NCBI GenBank assembly: GCA_037074705.1
Contig: CM073591.1
Span: 159,010,532-159,074,531 of the forward strand
Reading direction: 5' to 3'
Length of the DNA: 64,000 nucleotides
Source: Zhengitettix transpicula
Lineage: Eukaryota; Arthropoda; Insecta; Orthoptera; Tetrigidae
In this document: one piece after another, positions 1 to 14,917 of the stretch
Layout: each line of letters starts with the position of its first letter
How positions within the stretch are numbered: the first letter of the stretch is position 1
The notes under the pieces: model-generated
What the model was told of the DNA's origin: nothing
The model's database searches: none
The model's input: the letters and a program-made list of their open reading frames with translations, nothing else
Position numbers and translations under genes: made by a program

Positions 1-21
1 AGACAATCACTGTCCTTCTAC

Positions 22-1232
22 AATGCTGGTCTGAAAAGTTTCCAACCTAATAAAGATATAAGACATTTTTTTCTTCAATTATATTTTTAGTTTCTACACA
101 GTCTCATTGTAAGACTAAACACTTCTCCCATCTCTTAACCTGTCCAATTAGCACTTCTATTCTTTTTTTCTGCGTAAAACAATTATTTACAAAGTTATGG
201 CCTCCGCATTTGACAAAAATCTCTGTCCTCTTGAGTGCAACTTTTAGCTTAGGGAACAAAAAAATCTCTTGGGGCTAGATATGGTGAAAAAAGAGGGTGG
301 TCAAGTAGTTCAACTGTAATTCACGGAGTTTGGCATAGCAACCACTACGGTGCGTCATCTTGGTGAAACAATTTTTTTTCTGCGAATGTGGGTATTTTTC
401 CACAATTTCTACCTTCAGATTGTCAAGTAATGATGCATAGTATGCTCTTGTAATGGTTTTCTCTTGTTGAAGATAATCAATTAAGATAACTCCATGGCTA
501 TCCCAAAAACAGTCACTATCCCTTTTCCATCAGCAAAAACAGTTTTTGATCTTTTTGGAGCTGATTCCCACTTTGTGTTGCACTGTTATGACTGCATTTT
601 TGTTTATTGGGCATAATGGTGTATGCAAGTTTCAGCCACAGAAAGTACTGATTTATTGCTCCTAAATTGCATAAATGGAGCATTGGATATGTTCATTTGC
701 ACACATTTTTGGTCTAATGTGAAGAAACACAGTATATACATGGACAGCTTTCTCATGTATAATTCTTGATTAAATATGTGACACATATGTTCTTTCACTT
801 AAATTCAATGGTTCTCAAGTTCCATTTAGTGGACTAGTGTGATGTTATAATCAGTGGTTGCAGTTTTTGGACATCCGAAAGGATCATTGTTTCCCAAGCT
901 GGTAAGTCCACTTTTAAATTCAGCTGCCTAAAGTTTCATGGTAAATGATGGTGCAGAGTCCCCATACACAGTGTCCAACTCATCTCTGATTTATGTAAGT
1001 GTATTGCCTTTCGAAAACAAATATTTAATGGCAGTTTGATTCTCGATTTTTTTCAGTTTCACAAAAACGCTCACATTGACTTACTCAAACAATGATCAAG
1101 TAACTGCACATTAAAATTTATTTGAAATTTTGGTGAATACCTTTCAAGACATACACAAACACATTCCTTAGGTTTTGTTTACGACTTCTACAATCATAAT
1201 GTTGAGGTCAGAAACTTTTCAGATCAACCTCA
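22..1232 (-). mobile_element. mariner-type DNA transposon relic with both terminal inverted repeats
   Basis: Read on the minus strand, about 1110 down to 150 gives a broken mariner transposase. The N-terminal part contains a VYGDSAPSF-like block (near 990-950) followed by AAEFK (near 930-915). The central block resembles HGVILIDYLQQEKTIT (near 500-450), with YYASLLD after it. Stops and frame changes are frequent, so it is dead. The two ends share the inverted core TCTGAAAAGTTTC (near 30-42, and near 1210-1222 on the other strand). The outer edges sit next to TA dinucleotides, as expected for TA target duplication. The length of about 1.2 kb is normal for mariner. It lies upstream of the first visible Cmtr1 exon, presumably in an intron. 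Confidence 0.85.
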
Positions 1233-2241
1233 TACAATACCTAGGAGTATGTTTTTTACTATTGTTTTTCCTTATTTGCATAATATGGCCTCAGCTGTAA
1301 ATAAATAACTATGGAAGGGGTGTTTTTTTGTGAATCTTCAGCCTATAAAAATAAAATAGGTATTTTTCTGAAATATAATAATGTAATATAACAATGGTTG
1401 TTTAGCATGTATGATATAAACTGTATTTACTTAATTTCTCATGGTCAATTTTTATTATTCCTACGCTCCCTATAATTTTATTTGGAAAATATACTATACT
1501 GGAAAAAAAATTATGAGAATGTGGAAGAAGGAAATCTGAGGTCAAAATGTGTTTACATAAATAAACCTACTAAATTCAGGTCCTTCATATTAACTGATGG
1601 TACCCATACATTTAGGATGAGATTGAAAGGCTGTTTGTTCAGTTGCAGGAGTATTTAGCTTTTTAATGGAACTAGATTTCACTAGGTTGAGAGACCACCT
1701 CTCTGTCTGGTATGTAGATTTTTGCTTTAAATTTGCATTTATATGTATAAGGTTTAGAGTTAAACACGTGTAATTTTTGAAAATTATACTGTGTGTCTTC
1801 TGCCATTTTTTCCAACCTGCATATTACTTTTGTTTGTTGATCTTAATATAAATGAGTTTTCTTGATTCACCTATGTACTGTTTTATGCATCAGCAAGGAA
1901 TGGAATTTATGGCATTTTGGATCTTTTGGAATTTTTTTTTTGCAATGAAAATGTTGGTTTTTAGTCTTCGAAATGGAAAATTATTTCTTTCTTCTTAGAA
2001 ACTCATAATGTCTTATATTATGGACAGTGGAATACCCTGATAACATCTTTACCAAATGTCTCAACACCATTGACAGTAAACAGAATAAACAAAGTATGCT
2101 GTAATTAGTTTTAAATATTTAGGGTTGAAGATGGAACTGATGTTTTAATGAAAAACAGTTTCAGTTAACTTTTAAATAGTTGTCAATATTAAAACTATTT
2201 GTTGTGTGTTTTAAATGTTGTCTGGATTTTTTCTGTTTCAG
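1233..2241. other. Cmtr1 intron sequence, nothing recognised
   Basis: AT-rich, almost CpG-free sequence between the mariner relic and the first Cmtr1 exon. No coding block or repeat could be assigned. An additional small Cmtr1 exon was looked for and not seen. Confidence 0.4.
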
Positions 2242-2338
2242 GGGTTTTCTGTTGAAGGTCAAGAAAATATTCAGGAGATTTTATCAAAACAGCTTTATTT
2301 ATGTCAATGCCTTGTAGCTCTAAATATTGTACGATCAG
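2242..2338 (+). CDS. Cmtr1: Cmtr1 exon A (methyltransferase core)
   Basis: Acceptor TTTCAG ends at 2241 and the donor GTATGA starts at 2339. The exon enters in phase 0 and leaves after one base of a codon. It encodes the [18 protein letters not shown] block that precedes the catalytic lysine in CMTR1. Confidence 0.93.
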
Positions 2339-5300
2339 GTATGAAATGCTTTTATTATATAATAATTATACTTCCTGTTAATTTAATCATAATATAGAGT
2401 TGCTTTAGTGAAATAAAGATATATAAACAATTATGATGCAGTACATATATTTTAGGAAACTATTTATTTAACAATAAATCTCTTGTATATATTTAATTTG
2501 AAAGCAAATAAAAAATTGATTATTTTTACTTTATCAAGCACATTTCTGATTTAATGTGTTGTCAATTTTTATAGACTATTTTTAAAATCTTTTTAAGAAG
2601 GCATAAACAAAAGTATTTATTTAAATCATTGTATAATTTTTACAATGTTCTTCACTTGCATACATTTTTTAAAAACTTGTATTTGAATTTTACAGGTGGA
2701 CATTTTGTTTGCAAATTATTTGATCTCTTTACTCCATTCAGTGTTGGTCTTGTTTATCTTATGTACAAATCATTCAGTAAGATAAGCATCCACAAGCCTA
2801 ATACAAGCAGACCTGCCAATTCTGAGAGGTGTGTAATTTGATCATACAATCAAAGAAAATTATCTGTATGTTGAATTAATGTATCAGTTTTAATCTTGTC
2901 TATGTTTTTCTTCATGTGTATCAATTAGGAAAAAATATTGTGATTCTTCAGCAACCTATAAATGTATACATAATTTCAAAGTTATTAATTTTTCAAATGA
3001 GGAAGCAATAAAGGCAAAAGGTTTTTCCTACACAATTCAGTTAAAAATATCAAGTTACCCTGTCATATTTAAAAATTTTCTCTATATTAAAATGCTACAC
3101 ATGAACAAATATACATCTAGAACTACTTGCTTTAATTTGCAACATCGTAAAGGAAAATGTAACATTCTTTACAAAACCAGTCTCCTAAATCAAAGCTATA
3201 AGTAAAATAAATATATAAGGTCTTTGGATGATTACCACTCTTGTTATATATATATGATAATTTTTTGTTATTAGTATTCATTAATTTTACTTCATAAAAT
3301 ATTTCTGAAGTATGGATGACTCTGTACTTAATGTGTAATAATTTCAGTAAAATATTTATTTTGTTGTAGGTACATCATATGTAAATGGAAACACGATAAT
3401 TGTGATGCTATTAAAGAATACATGTTCCAAATTAATAACAAGTTGTGGGAAAAGCCAGAAAGCTTGAAAGTTGATATTCTTGAAATTGTGCCAATGTCTG
3501 TATTAAACCAAGATGAGACATTCTATAATTACATTGTTGAGTCAAACAATAGGTAATTTTATGTTTTTGCAGTTTTAGCTATCCTCACTCCTCTCAACCC
3601 CACCATCCCACCTCCACATCTCTCCCCCATTCACCAACCCTACTCTCTATGTATATACAGACAGAAAGAGAGAGAAAAATTCAATGGCTTACCTGCCATT
3701 GAGGACTAGTATCACTTTGTCAGACAGGAAACCGATCCACTTCTTGGAGGTGCCATGAAGATAGTAGTACCAGCTGACTACAGAGTATTAAACATTCCAG
3801 TGGAACGGCAACAATCCATGTCCATAAATACACTAACTCTCTCTCTCAATCTCTTACCGCCTCTCTCTGCCTCTCCCCGTCAGTTTCTGTCTATCTCTCT
3901 CTCTCTCTCTCAGGGAAAGGTCACATCAAAGGAGAAAGTGTGAGGAAAAATAGAAATAAATATTAATACGCCACACACACACACATGTAGAGTTGGCAGA
4001 TAAAAAAGTTAAGGGAAATAAGGGAAAGGCACTTGTTAAAGTTTTGTTGAGTCCAGGACTTTGCCGGAACTGTGTAGGACGTGTTGGATGGATTGAGTAT
4101 CTGATGACACTGATTATAGGGCGTTAAGGAGGGTTAGTTTGAATCACACATCATAAATTTTATTTTTGAAGCCCTGGACATGAGCACCTTTTGAGAATTT
4201 TGTTTTTGACAGTGCTGTGGAGGAAGGCAATGCATTTGAGGAGAGATCTTTTAGTTTGGCTGGAAAGAGTATGAATTTTATCTGGTTAATGCTGTGGGGG
4301 GATAATCATGTAATGTTGTCTTTGAATTTGTTGGTGGCTTTTTGTGAAAGATCCTGGAGGGTTGTAGTGAATTAGGGATTGGGCAGGAATACCACCAGTT
4401 CCTAACTCAAGGGTGCAATGCTTGAGCAGGTGAAGAGTATTGTGAGGATAATGTTTTGTGTGTGTGTGTGTGTGTTGGATTGCAGTCCAGTTTAAGCAAG
4501 GCAGAGTTGAGTTTGTGTAGTCTAGGAAAGTAGGAAGTGTTTTGATAGTTGAATAGTCGACAGGGTGTGGAATATTTGCTTTTTTATGGAGGAAACCTAC
4601 AGGTTCTTTTTGTTTGTGAATGCAGTTTGGTCGGTATAGGTGGCAGACTATCACATGTGGAGCTTGTACTGTATGGGAGTGAATGTTTGTTCAAGAAAGT
4701 TGGTGTGGGTGCAGTTATATATTAATTTAGCTGGATATGATTTTTTTAAAAATGTACAGTTAACTTCTTATTTTGATGATTTTACAGTTGTTATAATAAT
4801 GTTTAAGTATTCTATTGAAATCAACATGGTAATATGCAGTTGGTTTGTAACCATTAGGTTGTCCATTACAGTTATCAATATTAAATTATATTGAATTATT
4901 TTAATTAAGGCCTCAATTTAATTAAACATAAAATTGACAAACAATAATTAGTGAAGGAGGTCTGGTGGACGTTATCTTTTAAGTCATCTTTGTTGAGGCT
5001 CTTGAGGAAATGATGTTTTAATTGCTGTTATGGTTGGATTAGAGTGTGCTGTTGAGTTTCTAATGATGGAGTCAAATAATTTTTTATAATGTATTTGACT
5101 GTAGGTATGTAAAGGTCATTATGCTGTCTGTTGTTTTTGAAATACCAAGGAAATCCTAAAATCATTCTTAGGATTTTATTTTGAATCAGTTGGATTTTGT
5201 TCAGATTGGTTTCAGCTGATACTCCCCAAATGGAGGAAGCATAATGCCAGATAGGCTTGATTAGGGAGGTATAGATAAACTTTTTTGTTGATTAGGACAT

Positions 5301-8300
5301 TGGGGTTTAGTAATGGTTTGAGTTGAGATCATATTTTATTAAGTTTGGACTTGAAATTGATTATGTATTGTGACCAGGTTAATTGGAATCTAATGTTAGT
5401 CCAAGATATGTGTGCGGGTATTTATTTGGTACTGAAAATTATCAAGACATTGTTTGCGAACTGAATTTTTTTAACGAGAATGGAATGATTGATGATTTGC
5501 TAGAATTTAAGGTATATCGCCATTTCTTAACCTATTTTATTGATTAAGATTAATTAATTTTGAAGATTAAGTTTTGCAGATTCAAAGGTGGGAGTTTGGT
5601 TCAAGATGGCTTTGTCGTCTGCAAAAAGAGCGTTAAACTTTTGGAGAGTTCAGGAATGTAATGGGTGTACAGAGTGTATAGAAATGGACCGAGAATACTC
5701 CCTTGGGTAAAATCTGAAAGTATAGTATTTGGTTTACTTGTAAAGTGGTTAGATTTGAATAAAAATGAGTGGCTAGAAAGGTAATTCGTAATGAGTCGGA
5801 AATAAGTGTCTGTAAAATGAGGTTTTAGTTTGAGAGGAAAGTGGGTGATGTACTTAGTCAAAGGCTTTCTCTGAATCTAAGAATGCTTTTAATATATTAT
5901 TGTTTTCAAATGTGGAGTAGATGTAATCGGTGAATTTGTAGAGGAATGGTGGGAGACTGTTTGGAACAAAAGTCATATTGTATGTTGGGGATTAAGTGAG
6001 ATAATTGGTTTTTAGTTTTGGTTACAGATATTTTTCGAAGAGTTGGGATAAGATAGGGAGAAAACTTATTGGTAGGTAATTTATTGCATTAGATTTATGT
6101 TTGTAGAGCTTTGGAAGCATAACTATCATGGCATACTTCTAGCTTAGTGGAAAGTGAGCAGATTTGATAATGGAATTGAAGATATGCATTATTAGGAATA
6201 TTGCTTTTGGAGGAAGTGTTTTGAATTGGTTATTTGTGATTTGATCGTGACCTGATGCTGCTTTGTTATTGAGTTTGCAGATGGCATAATGGATGTTGCT
6301 TATTGTAAAGAGCTTTGGAAGTGGACTGAGTTGCAGAGGTGCACATATTCATTGTTTTCATGATGTCACATCATTCATAGCTGTATATTAATTATATATA
6401 ATTAATATAGACAAGAAAGTGTGAGGAGATGAAAAGAAGGCATACCTGAAATTGAGGGCTAGTGTTGCCATGTCAAATGGAAAATATTTCAATACTTTGG
6501 ATTCTCTAGCCCCCCTTCTTCAGGAGATAGTAATGCCCTTAATGCCAGTTAACTACACAGAGAATAGCAAAGGTATTGTATTATCTCTGTCAAGGGAAGC
6601 CGTTTCACCTAGGAAAAAATATGAAAAAGAGAAGAAAGAAATAGGTGACAGACAAATAGAATAGTTAAAAAGAAAGAAAAATGGAAAATGGTAAAATTTA
6701 ATTTCAGAATCTAATATAGTAATATTATTCCAATCAAAAGTATGGTTATTTACATTGATGTTTTGTGAGAACTGAATGTCTGTCACAAGGTTATTTTCAT
6801 AATAAACATTGGTCCTAAAAATTATTGCATGTACCTCATGACTTATTAAAAACAATTACAATATTTATTTTATTTCTAGTCTTGGAGAGAGGCAAGTGAT
6901 TAATCTAGTTAAAATAGCAGCTTTTTGTCGTGATACAACTTTAACTGAACCCACACAAGCTGATATGCGAAGAGAATGTTTGAAATATTGGGAAATTCCA
7001 GACAAGGCACGAACAGCTCCACCTCGTTGTTCCCCAGAAATTAAGTGTGAAGAGCTTATGAAACAAAGTAGATCAAATAGTAAGTACATATTAACTTAGA
7101 AAAGTATATAACTTCTTTGAATTTGACAAATGTTTTAAATTCAATCCAGTGAAAAATTTGAATGTGATATGCCTAAGCACAAAGGACCACAAGAAAAGTT
7201 ATTATTTTAAATTGTTTGCATAGTAAAGGACTACAATTGGGATGACATTTGAGTAGTCAACTAACCAAATATAATGTGTCTCAGTACATACTCATGCCAA
7301 TTCCAATAATGATGAATAATATTTTGATAATTGTATCAACAAATAGTGTATGTAACATAACAGCTGAACAGTAATAGATACATTAAGAAATGTTACAAAA
7401 ATAGTTATAGTACTTTAAAAGAAAAAAATTATCCTAAAAATATTACAGTTTCACCCAATGGTCACTAGTAGATTCCCACCTAAAGTCAGCAACTTCTCAT
7501 TTATTCACGCTGCCCACACCATCACACACCCATATCATAACTGGACCATCATCAATCTGGTTGTAATACAAAATAAAATATATCATTTGTCTCTACTATA
7601 TCTTCATTTACCAAAAAAATGTAGGCTTATCCCCACATGTAGTAGGCAAACTAAAAGACCTTTTTACAAACCAATTAACAGCTCCATACACTAACAGAAA
7701 ATTGATGGTTATCGACAAAACTGGCAGTGTGTGGTTACATGCTGGACAACAATCCCTTAGTGGAAGAATGCAAGCCTGGACCCCTGATACATTGATAGTC
7801 ATGGTCACTTAGTCTAGGCAGTATCCTTCTCATTTTATTTGGTTTGAGAAATATAAGAAATGTATTTATGTTTTACAGACAAGGAGTTTTTAACAAACTT
7901 CATTTCAATTAATGAATCCATATTCATGAAATGTAAAACATAAAGATTATGTAATTTAAAAAAACTGGGTACAATTTGAAAAACAGATACACAATTTTAT
8001 AGATAAAACCCATAGTTAAGAAACAGTTCCAGTTTAGTGCCATGGAAAGTTCAAAGAAAAAGTGGGGATGGTTGTTATTTATTAATCCTCATTTATAATA
8101 CTAATTAACATTCACCATTGTTTCAGATATTGAAATAATAAATTTATGGGTTGCAATGAGTTGTTCATGTGGTAGGATGTATTCTTTCACCTGTGTATTT
8201 ATTTTACATACACACATCCACACACAGTTATATACATATACAAATGATGACAAAGTCACATTTGAACTTGGATAGTGAGGAAGAATAGAAATAAATAGGA

Positions 8301-11300
8301 TTACATTTAAGGTGAATTCATATGCTCAGGCGTAGAATCATGCACATAGAAAAGCATATGTTGAAAGCAGGGAGAAGGATGCCTGGGTCGAATATTTTCA
8401 GTCTTCCCTTCTTCTTCCATCCTTCTCCCTGCTTTTCTATGTTTGTGATTCTATGCCTGAGCATATGAATTCACATAAAGCGTAATCCTCCTATTTCTCC
8501 TACTTATTTCTATCCTTCCTCACTATCCAAGTTCGAATGTGACCATGTCACCAAATTAGTTCCAATTCCTTAATGGATTCTCCTAATATTGTGTGTGTGA
8601 GTGTATATATATATAATTGCAATATGGGTATGGAAAGGAAAGAGAGAGAGGTTGTGGCTTACCTGAAAGTGAAGTGTGGTGTCGCCATAAGGAACTGAAG
8701 ATTATTCTTCAAATTTTCGAAGGCTCTCAGCATCTATCTTCAGGAAGGAGTGAAAATACTGAAAATATTTAGCAGGTCAGGGATTCTAATGCAGGTACTT
8801 TTGCTCTGTGAGCATAATGTGATATATGCTAAATTAGAGTAACAAATATAAATTAATGTCATGGTCTGTGTCCTATTACAGTTGTAATCTAAATGCTGCA
8901 GTGGTTACCAATGTGTGGGAGAGGTTGTTATATTTTGCTGATATAGAAATCAGGACAGAGTCTGCAATTGTGGCCTATATTGGAGGATTGTAGTATTGAG
9001 ATATTTTTTTCTGGAGGAAGTCTGTGGGGTGTGTGAAACCATCAAGGATCTGGTGGCCAGACTAGAGTTCAAATTTACTTCACTAGACACAAATATCCTG
9101 TGCTCTATCCGCTGTCCAACTACCCAAACTCACCCTTCACCAAAATAAAAAATATAGTCCACTCATAACTACATCCTACTTCCCTGGACTTCTGATGTGA
9201 AAACAGAGGCAGGTAATGGTTTCTTTGATTTTGTAGTGTCTATTTGTGGAGGATTTTTGAATATTGTAGTAGGTTGAAGGATAGAGCAGGAAACAAAAAA
9301 CACATCTACTCAAATTGCTACCATAACCAACTTATTGCAGTAGACATTTAAACTCCTACTGAGAACATCCTATCAAACAAATCACACTGTGCTGTCAGCT
9401 GGCATGTTGAGCCCTACTGTCTTGTCAACTAAGAATGATGGTACTGTGTCAAAGTAATTAAAATAACTTGTAATGAAATGTAAGAGAGATAGTAAATAGT
9501 GTATCTAAAATTGAGCGCATGTCTTACTTACTAAGTTAGAGTGGAGAAAATTCTTCAAATATATACAACTTTCTTTGTCACATGATCCATGGAATTTTAT
9601 GATGGAATGAAATTATGTTTGTATGAAATAATTGGTGGAAAAATGTAATCATTTTTAATTGTTACAGTTTTAAGTTTAATGAATGCTAAAGAGGTTGAAT
9701 TGAAAGCATCTAATCTAAAAGAAATATTTCAATCGATCTATGATTGGCATTGTTACGTGATAGGCAGCAACAAAGATCGGCGTGAAGTTACATTTTTTTT
9801 GGGTAAGCTGGAAATAGTTTTTATTTGTCATTAATTCTAGTAGTAAGTATCAATCTGCTGATTATTATTAATATTTTGTGGTGAATGAGCATATGGACAT
9901 TTTATTTATTGAGTCATAAAAAATGTGTTAGTAATTATTTGAAGTCTGTTGTAATTATTGATATTGATTTAAAACCAAATTTCAGTGCTGAATATCAAAC
10001 CAACTTTATTTTGGAATAGTCAATATACAGCTATGGTTTATACATTCCAAACAAAAATTTCAAACATTCTTCTTATTCTGTAATCTGTCAATTGTCGTCA
10101 ATAGCTAGTTCTTATTTGCTACCATTCCATAATTGATTCTTCTCCAGTTGTATGTAATCCTTCCATACCTCCCTCTTCTTTTCAGTATTAACTCTTATCT
10201 TCCACATTTCTTTCTTTCCTATTTCTTTTTTCCATTGCTTTGTACATTTCTTTAACTTTCCCCTTGTTTTTGAGCTGTTTGACTTCTTCACACTTCTTTT
10301 CCATCCACTCATCTCTTTCTTTTTTCTTAGCCCATTTATTTAACATAATGTATTTCCTTCTACTAACATTTTTCACTTTCTTCACACTTCCAATTTATTC
10401 AAAATAGCCTGCATTATCCATTTTTTCGGTTCTTTCTTCTCTACCAATCTCTTTTTCCATTACCTTTATTAATGCCTCTTTGATGTTTTTCTAATCTTCT
10501 TCAATGCTGTAAGTTTTAGTTGCACTTTTCGTTTTTACCTCCATATTTGTATTACATTTCTGTTGTAAACTTACCCTCATTCCACTTTTCCACCCCATTC
10601 TTAAATCCATTACTAAAATGTTATGATCTGTGTCAACAGCTCCTTGAAGGTTTTTTTGCCACCTTCATACTATTTTTAAATTTTTGATTGGTAATAAAAG
10701 AGTTTATTTGATATTTGGTCCTATCCCCTGGGTTCTTCCAGGAATAAAGTTCTCTATCATGATTTTGAAATCAGGTGTTGGAAATCCAGAGATGTAGTTT
10801 GTTCATAAAAGTCTAATAATCTCTCTCTTCTTTCATTTCATTTTCCTAGCCTGAATAACCTTCCTACCACACTAATCTAATTGCCCAAAATCACTACCTC
10901 TAGCTGACCTTTGCCATTTTCTTCATAAACCTCCTGTATCTGTTCATAAATTCTATCTTCTTAATTACCTACGTCAGATGTTAACAACCATACTCGATTT
11001 AACAAGGTATACTGGGTTCGTCAATAGGTTTATCACCCGAATTCTGTCATTTTCAGCTATAACTTTATATACATTCTTTTCAATTCTTTTTCTGTACAAA
11101 ATACAACTCCACCATGTTTTGTCAATCCTCCTTTGTATATTATATTAATCACTTTGTACTTCAATTTCTCCTTTCCATCTGACCCCACTCAATCCTAGGA
11201 TTTCTATATGATTTATCTTCATTTCTATCTTGAGGTTCTATAGATTTCCACTTCTATTCAATATCCTTACATTCCCCATACCATTTGTCAACTTCCTTTT

Positions 11301-14300
11301 TCTTACTTCTCTCAGGCTTACTCATACATGAGTGTCCGCCTGGAGAAATGCATTCCTAACCTCTGAACATTATAAATGTCATGTTGATCCATGATTATTG
11401 TCCATTCTAAGAAAAAGTTTCAAGATTGTGAAATCTCCCCCCCCCCCTCCCACTACTTTTTAACCCATTGTTACATGTCATTTCTACTGCAGCAAACATC
11501 ATTCTTGTGCAGTATCCATTCGAATTTAACAATATTTTTAACTATAAATGACATAGTGAATGAGTTGGAGCTACACACTCCACAAGTATTGGCTAATACT
11601 GTTTTTATTCATATTGGTTACAAAAAATAACATTTCCTTGCTCATAAATGTAATAATCTTTACCCATATCCATTTCATATTTTTTAATCATATCAATTTT
11701 ATTAAATTACAAACTTTGAAACAATGATACAGCCATAAGTCTCTAAAAACCGAAATAGGCATAGCAGTTTGTATATATTGTCAGTGTTTGGCAATGTAGT
11801 TGTGACCTCGGTATTACAATTTTGTGATACTGACTATATAAGGATATCAACATAAATGTAATAGCCAATAAATCAGAAAATGGATATTTAATGTATTGTT
11901 AAGTTCAGTAACTAATTTTCCAGTGAAATTCCATATACAAATTATACACATGACATTTTGCCCCAAATTTGGGACTTCATCATAGCAATGAATAATGAAT
12001 TTGATCCATCACATCTTTGGTATGAAATATGTATGTTTCATTAATGTATATGGCACAATGAATTGTGTTTAGTTTAAACAACTGGAATTCGGTTTGTGAA
12101 GGAGTAATAAAGTGTTTGACAATACTACAGATTTCCTAAACATTTTAATGAACCTTGAAAATTGTGATCTCTTTTGGTTGAAACAATAATAATATGATGA
12201 AAGAAAATATTTTTTTCATTGGACGGAATATAATATTTAAATGTTAATACTTTTTTAATTTGTCTAGCATCAGTCTTTAATTTAATAACTATTGTCTATT
12301 TGTTACCAGATTTATATATTTTATTTAAACCATATTATTAATATGTTTAATTTATTTAATAATAAATTATGTACATACCTCTAAACACAAGTGAACCTAT
12401 TCAGATACGAATAAACATTTTTAAAGTAAAATTTAATAATATTAGGATTGTTTTTAACTTAATGTAGTTTCGTATAAACAATTTAATGTTGTATCCTTAA
12501 TATAACATTGAAAATTATTCATGGAAGTAGATTAATTTTAAATTTTATGACTAGTGACATTATTGGAAATTTTGTGTGTTAAGGATTAGGAAGGAAAAGA
12601 GTATATAAATGGGAAAATGCACGATGGCAGGCTTTAGAAAAATATCCAGAACTAAGCCCTGACACACTTGTCCTTGGCGAGTTGGTATATGAATTGCGAG
12701 GTGAAGGCAAATCACAGCGTAAAATGACCGCCTTTCATATAATAGATGCAATATTTTTGGGTGGAATTGATGTCAGCAAACTTCACCTAACAGAAAGGTA
12801 ACAGTAGTTCAAAATATATTTTCTTAGAAATTTCATGATTAATATATATATATATATATATCGGCATGGAAAGGATAGAGAGACAGGTTGTGGCTTACCT
12901 GAAAGTGAAGTACGGTGTCGCCATGAGGAACTGAAGGTTGTTCTTCAAATTTTCGGAGGCTCTCAGCCTCCTTCTTCAGGAAGGAGTGTTGCCGGTGCAC
13001 GGAATGGTGTAACACTCCTTCCTGAAGAAGGAGGCTGAGAGCCTCCGAAAATTTGAAGAACAACCTTCAGTTCCTCATGGCGACGCCGTACTTCACTTTC
13101 AGGTAAGCCACAACCTGTCTCTCTATCCTTTCCATGCCGATGTTTTTGACAGTGTCACATTCTCACTATTACAATATATATATATATATATGGATATGAC
13201 ATTGTAAAAAATAATTGTTAAACTTGGTATGGAAAGGAAAGAGAGATAGTTTGTGACTTACATGAAATTTAAGTATCTCTTTCCTTTCCATACCAAGATC
13301 GCAATATTATATATATAAAATTTGAGAAGTACTGTGTATATGGTTATGTTCAGTTGAGAAATTCTGTGTTTATTTGAAAAAAAGTAACAACGCTTTTATT
13401 AATTATTTATATATTTTGTTCATGGTTCTATAACCCTCAAATTATAATCTAATTCATCGAAAAATAATGCTAATATTATTAATAATAGTATTGATTATTG
13501 TTTAATGGTTAGTATTATGTTGCATGAGATTATTTCAATTGCTGCCTGAAATTCAATGATGTTGTCATTATGTACTACTGAATTATGAGGATTATACATG
13601 TTTTCAGATCATTGTCACAATTCCAGTTGTAAGTCTCTTTTATTGTGTTCATGGTACTCATTAAATACTGTTCTTGAATAAAGTGTTGGCAAAGATTTTT
13701 TTCAATGGGTGTGGAAGTTTTTGTCGTAGCAATTAACATCTGCACAACATAATTATTAATCTGCAAACACAATTCTTAATGAAAAAATTACACTGAATGT
13801 GATGTGTCAAATCAAACTTCTCAACAAAATCAATTTTAGCATGTGGCTAGTATAGATTGCTAATCACACAATAACTGATCACTCAAGATCAAGTTTTAAC
13901 CATGCATCAAATTTCTCAGTACTTTGCAGATTCTCACTCATTTATCTTCAAAAGTAATTTTCCTTCCAGGTCTCTATTTAACTGCCTGCTCTTCATTCTG
14001 TATTTTTCCATGTGAAAGACAATAATTTCTATAGATCCAATTTGAGTAAACAGGAGCAAAAGTCCCTGAGTAATATACTCTATTATTTATCAAATACATT
14101 GCTGACAAGCCATACTTTATCTGCTTTCTTCATTCTATTATGTTTTATGTTTTTTTAGCACACTCACTGGAGACATTGCTTTCATATCATTTAGGAAATC
14201 AGAGGAACATTAAATATATATATATATAAAAAGGGTTGATAATGTTCCATACTCTATCTTTTTCTAGAAACCATGATACTACGACTGTGGATATAGTTCA

Positions 14301-14871
14301 TATAATGTATTTTGCTATTTTTCTTATTATTAATTTCAAAACAGACATATATTGTTCTTTTTTTAAAAACAGTTCACATAATTTGTTCCTTACTGATTGT
14401 CTGAGTATTAAACTTTTAATTTATCTGTAGCTGGAATTATTCTCTAACTTATGCTAAACACTGCAAGTTATCTCAACTAACCACTAACTGCAATTATATT
14501 TAATGATCATAGTGTTCAAAATTAAAATATTGTTTGCTATTGTCAGATTGAAGGGATTTTGTGTATGTGTCTTCTATGTAAAAATAATATTCTCAAAATT
14601 TTTAAAAATATTGAATTTCTGCAGAAAAATAATATTTTGTAGATTCAATTACTTTACATTTATTTTACTTTTTAACACACATTTAATGCATTAGAAACTT
14701 TTTATCTGCACTTTGTAGAGAGAAATAGATTTAGACACAATTTCTTGATAGAATATAACTAAATAAATTGATCAGATTGCTTTTTAATTAAATATTTCTG
14801 AAATAATTATCAATCACCGAGTGAGTAGTTTTTTATGTTGAAAGTTAAGTGAAATATCTATATTTATAGCA

Positions 14872-14917
<46 letters not shown>

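Noticed and set aside
1..2241. A further Cmtr1 exon left of 2242
   Set aside because: The region is taken up by an antisense mariner relic and AT-rich DNA. No segment resembling the upstream methyltransferase part was found.
4286..4654. 122-codon minus-strand open frame
   Set aside because: It is dominated by a HTHTHT run from the (TG)n tract and lacks any domain.
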